NCBI RefSeq assembly: GCF_050113635.1
Contig: NZ_JBNJLT010000002.1
Span: forward strand, 411,076 to 475,075
DNA: 64,000 nucleotides
Source: Marinimicrobium sp050113635
GTDB taxonomy: Bacteria > Pseudomonadota > Gammaproteobacteria > Pseudomonadales > Cellvibrionaceae
Direction: 5' to 3'
Shown: in pieces, positions 61,325 to 64,000 of the stretch
Layout of the letters: each line of letters opens with the position of its first letter
Numbering within the stretch: position 1 is the first letter of the stretch
The notes under the pieces: model-generated
What the model was told of the DNA's origin: nothing
Seen by the model: only the letters and a program-made list of their open reading frames with translations
Database searches by the model: none
Program-made: the position numbers and the translations under genes

Positions 61325-63154
61325 ATGAGATTACATGAACTTCACATCAATAATTTCCGAAAACTAAAAAATTGCAGCATCAAGTTTAGGGATACTACCT
61401 TTCTAATCGGGCCAAACAATTCTGGTAAATCTAGTGTTTTTGCTGCGTTAAGTCATCTGCATAAAAATACTAACTTGGATCGAGAGGATTACTCGAAAGA
61501 ATACAACGAAGATGAAGATGGCTATACCTATGAAGATGAAGTTGAAATAGTCGCTGAGTACCACAATTTACCAGAAACAGCGCACGGTTGGCTGGGGTTC
61601 AAAGGAAGAGTGATTTCCTCGCATGAACCCCTTGAAGGGGAAACAGGAAATTCCATTATCTATAAAAAAGTTTGGTCCCTAAATCAAACCAAGCCAAAAA
61701 TATTTATGAAGGAATACCCTCGCGAAAGGAGTGCCTTATATTCCGAGTGTAAGAAGGTATCTGACCTAGTTGGCGAGCATTACTCTGAAGTTTTCTTAAA
61801 AGAACACTTTGGCGAGGCCAACTTTGAAAAGAACCTTACTGTTGCGGCCAATAAATCTAAGCTTATGGATTTGCCTGAATGTTGGGATGTTAAGGCGGAT
61901 GAAGAAGCTGCATGGGTGGAAAATCCGGGTGGAATTCCAGGTAATGTGCTTTCAAAGCTGTCCAGAATTGTTGTTATTCCCGCAGAATCGTGTATTTCCG
62001 AGTTAACGAGTCCAGGCGGTGCTTTGTATTCTTTGCTGGGAGACCTTTTTGATAAGGTAAGAGGCAACTCCGAAAACTACACACAGGCGCAGGTTTTTCT
62101 AAACAACCTTGCAGCAGAGTTAGACCCAAATGATGAAGAGACAGACTTCGGTAAGTTAATACGTGATCTAAATGGAATGGTTGACACTCTTTTTCCTGAT
62201 TCGTCTGTTCATGTTAGCGCTACACTTGATGTTCCTGAGAAATCAATTAAACCTCAATTTAATGTGGAAATGGAAAGCAATGTAAAAACCGCAGTAAATT
62301 ATCAAGGCCATGGAATGATAAGGGCAACAGCGTTTCAGTTATTGAGATTTATACAGGAATTTATAAATAAGAATACAGATATCCCTCGAGCCACAATATT
62401 TTGTTTTGAGGAGCCGGAAATATATTTACACCCTGCAGCAGCAAATCAAATGCGGGATTCACTATATGATCTAGCAGGACCAAATTGCCAAATTGTGGCC
62501 ACAACTCATTCACCTTACATGGTCAATCTTGGGTCTGAAAAGAGTATGAGTCTTACTAAATTTAACTTTACAGAAAGTGATTTCTCGACTACAAGCTCAT
62601 TTAATCTGGAAGAGGCATTTTTGTCTTTAGTCGAGAATGAGAAGCAAAACCTCAAGATGTTGTTGAAGGTAGATGATCATATATCACGAATGTTCTTTTC
62701 AAAAAAGTGCATTTTTGTTGAAGGTGATACCGAAGAAGTAGTAGTGCGTGAAACGATCAAAAGGCTCACCCCTGAAGACAAAGCAAAAGTTATAGGAAAC
62801 TGCGAGTTCTTGAGGGCAAGAGGAAAAGCAGTGCTTATTTCAATAGCCAAATATCTGAACGCATTAGATGTAAACTACATATTCATGCATGATCGAGATT
62901 CTGGAACCCCAAAAGCGGAAGCAATGAATGACCCTATCCTAGCCGAGACCGGTCGCGAACGCAGAGTGATGATTGAAGAATGCATAGAAGACTTATTAGG
63001 GTACGATGCTCCAAGCAGTGAGAAACCATACAAGGCCTATGCTCACATTCAAGATAACTGGGGTGATGAATTTAATAATTTACCAGACAATTGGAAATCA
63101 ACGTTTATTGCATTGTGTTCCCCGCACCTTGACCACCTTCAAGCAGCCGTTTAA
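61325..63154 (+). CDS. Cassette gene 3: OLD-family ATPase/TOPRIM nuclease
   Basis: 609 aa. The N-terminal ABC-type ATPase begins with LHELHINNFRKLKNCSIKF and Walker A GPNNSGKSS (29-37); NYQGHGMIRATAFQLLRFI is the signature-like region; TIFCFEEPEIYLHP holds Walker B (E362/E363); ATTHSPYMV is the switch His. The C-terminal TOPRIM domain (about 458-600) has CIFVEGDTEE (E466), MHDRDSG (D523, D525) and MIEECIEDLL, so the metal-binding residues look intact. OLD proteins cut DNA; phage P2 Old blocks lambda, and related proteins serve in defence alone or with a UvrD-type helicase (Gabija). No helicase follows, so this is the standalone type. The gene is long for a cassette. Its stop codon TAA lies inside the next attC core. 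Confidence 0.92.
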   Translation: MRLHELHINNFRKLKNCSIKFRDTTFLIGPNNSGKSSVFAALSHLHKNTNLDREDYSKEYNEDEDGYTYEDEVEIVAEYHNLPETAHGWLGFKGRVISSHEPLEGETGNSIIYKKVWSLNQTKPKIFMKEYPRERSALYSECKKVSDLVGEHYSEVFLKEHFGEANFEKNLTVAANKSKLMDLPECWDVKADEEAAWVENPGGIPGNVLSKLSRIVVIPAESCISELTSPGGALYSLLGDLFDKVRGNSENYTQAQVFLNNLAAELDPNDEETDFGKLIRDLNGMVDTLFPDSSVHVSATLDVPEKSIKPQFNVEMESNVKTAVNYQGHGMIRATAFQLLRFIQEFINKNTDIPRATIFCFEEPEIYLHPAAANQMRDSLYDLAGPNCQIVATTHSPYMVNLGSEKSMSLTKFNFTESDFSTTSSFNLEEAFLSLVENEKQNLKMLLKVDDHISRMFFSKKCIFVEGDTEEVVVRETIKRLTPEDKAKVIGNCEFLRARGKAVLISIAKYLNALDVNYIFMHDRDSGTPKAEAMNDPILAETGRERRVMIEECIEDLLGYDAPSSEKPYKAYAHIQDNWGDEFNNLPDNWKSTFIALCSPHLDHLQAAV

Positions 63155-63220
63155 CAAGCGCATGTTAGCGGACTGGTTTTCCGCTGCGCTACAAACCAGC
63201 CGCAAATGCGGGCGTTGAGG
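63149..63220 (+). other. attC-like recombination site 3
   Basis: 72 bp, from a perfect RYYYAAC core GTTTAAC (63149-63155) to GTTGAGG (63214-63220). Arms pair well: GCGCAT with ATGCGGGC, and GGACTGGTTT with AAACCAGCC, leaving a short variable loop. The clearest attC of the three. Confidence 0.8.
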
Positions 63221-64000
63221 CTGTAGAAAAAATCCAAAAATAAGGCCTTTTTTGATAAAATTGGGCATCGTTTAAAGGACGCGACGCCATGCCAAACTTC
63301 AAGAAGTACGACTACAGCCAAAGCGCCATGGTCGTCATCGATTTTGAGGAACAGTTGCAGCCGGGAACCTTCGAGTTCACGCTGCACAGGCTGATCGATG
63401 ACCACATTGACCTGTCGGAATTTCACGAAGAGTACAAGAACGACGCTGGCGGCCGTTCAGCCTACGACCCGGCTATCCTCCTAAAGATCATTCTTTACGC
63501 CTATGCTAAAGGCATTACTTCCAGTCGTGAAATCCAGTGGCAGTGCGAACACAACATTATTTTCAAGGCTCTGTCCTGTGCTCGGTCCCCCATTTCACCA
63601 GCATAGCCAGCTTCGTCAGTAGCTATCCTGACGCCATCGAATCGGTATTTGAGCAAGTGCTTCTGGTCTGCGACCAGCAGGGATTGCTTGGTAATGAGTT
63701 GTTTGCCATTGATGGCTGCAAGATGTCCTCCAGTGCCGCCAAAGAGCATTCCGGTACACTGGACGAGTTGACCCAAAAACGCGACAAGATCAAGCGGAAG
63801 ATTCGAACCTGTCTCAAGGAACACAGGAAACTCGATGCCCGCAAACCCAACGAGCGGGATCGCAAGCGTCAGTTGCAGAAGTCCTCGGATACCCTGAGTA
63901 AAGCATTTGATCGGATCGACCAGTTCCTAAAGACAGCAACCCCACGGATGGGGCAAGGTAAGCGACCCAAAGAGGTTAAAAGCAACATCACCGACAACGA
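63221..64000 (+). mobile_element. Insertion sequence, IS1182-like (left part only)
   Basis: An IS appears to begin at or within a few bases of the end of attC site 3 (CTGTAGAAAAAATCC...). The ~65-base left end holds an A/T-flanked AGGCCT palindrome (about 63236-63255) before the transposase gene. The right end is outside the window, so the terminal inverted repeats and target duplication cannot be verified, and the exact left boundary is approximate. Confidence 0.7.
63289..64000 (+). pseudogene. Frameshifted DDE transposase (IS1182-like), 3' partial
   Basis: The first frame (63289-63606) begins MPNFKKYDYSQSAMVVIDFE and contains GRSAYDPAILLKIILYAYAK and GITSSREIQWQCEHNIIFKA, the N-terminal DUF772-type domain of these transposases. 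After KALSC (63577-63579) the protein continues one frame over as SVPHFTSIASFVSSYPDAIE, then ELFAIDGCKMSSSAAKEHSG with the first catalytic Asp, and MGQGKRPKEVKSNITDN to the window edge. Comparison of the two frames implies loss of one base near 63580. No slippery sequence is present, so this is a broken gene rather than programmed frameshifting. The family assignment (IS1182-like) is from memory of the protein pattern. Confidence 0.8.

Larger units (their letters stand above)
60071..63220 (+). mobile_element. Integron-type gene cassette array (three cassettes, integrase not seen)
   Basis: Three plus-strand genes (60091-60753, 60864-61217, 61325-63154), each starting 20-42 bases after a GTTRRRY-like core and each followed at once by an imperfect palindrome with RYYYAAC and GTTRRRY ends. 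The left boundary core is GTTAAAT (60071-60077). If recombination falls after the G of each core, the cassettes are 60072-60834, 60835-61283 and 61284-63214. The three palindromes differ from one another, unlike the homogeneous repeats of some Vibrio superintegrons. The DNA is more A+T-rich than the flanking core genes. Confidence 0.8.

Noticed and set aside
61325..63154. Gabija system (GajA-GajB)
   Set aside because: The OLD protein matches the GajA type in general, but no UvrD/PcrA-like helicase gene follows; attC 3 and an IS come directly after it.
63570..63610. Programmed ribosomal frameshift in the transposase
   Set aside because: No slippery heptamer or following structure is seen; a one-base loss explains the two frames.
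1..64000. CRISPR arrays, tRNA and rRNA genes
   Set aside because: No regularly spaced identical repeats and no cloverleaf or rRNA sequence were recognised in any intergenic region by eye.

Overview
The window reads as a chromosomal segment of a marine or cellulolytic gammaproteobacterium of the Cellvibrionales type (Marinimicrobium/Saccharophagus/Cellvibrio-like). Gene order is classically gammaproteobacterial (lptD-surA-pdxA-rsmA-apaG-apaH; amgK-murU; rpsU-yqeY-dnaG-rpoD; proA-nadD-rsfS-rlmH-mrdA-rodA-mltB-rlpA-dacA-ybeD-lipB-lipA). It is interrupted by a polysaccharide-utilisation block typical of Cellvibrionales: two very large TonB-dependent receptors, a flavin halogenase-like protein, a membrane AraC regulator, a GH16 and a GH5 lipoprotein. 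The taxon is an inference from gene content only.

Layout. 1-2116: 3' part of a GAF-PAS-GGDEF-EAL protein. 2169-4695: RimB-like protease, RimK-like ligase and an M14-type deacylase (operon, minus strand). 4907-7000: small PA3496-type protein, HdfR-like LysR regulator, small porin. 7110-14178: LPS-export/pyridoxal/rRNA methylation operon (minus). 14402-16865: amgK-murU-GDPD operon (plus). 16975-29427: carbohydrate block. 29527-30503: TorF-type porin preceded by a sigma54-like promoter and a strong NtrC-like operator, then cca. 31755-38747: PQQ-dehydrogenase/dihaem fusion, folate genes, MFS exporter, tsaD. 38950-43750: macromolecular synthesis operon. 43751-44313: intergenic stretch with a ~150-bp inverted-repeat element. 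44314-46391: AI-2E-type transporter and RdgC. 46448-59639: long minus-strand housekeeping cluster (lipoate, peptidoglycan synthesis, ribosome silencing, NAD, proline, Na/Ca exchange, galE).

60071-64000 is accessory DNA that is visibly more A+T-rich. Three consecutive plus-strand genes are each followed by a 70-80 bp imperfect palindrome bounded by RYYYAAC-like and GTTRRRY-like cores. This is the arrangement of integron gene cassettes with attC sites. No integrase gene is visible on the left, where galE points away, so this is either a CALIN (attC cluster lacking an integrase) or an array whose integrase lies outside the window. The cassettes encode a membrane-anchored helical protein, a small Cys-containing protein, and a full OLD-type ATPase/TOPRIM nuclease (a probable anti-phage gene). 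An IS with a frameshifted transposase begins directly at the end of the third attC and runs off the window. I regard this array, with its two unknown cassette genes and the repeat-rich junction 59914-60077, as the most interesting part of the window.
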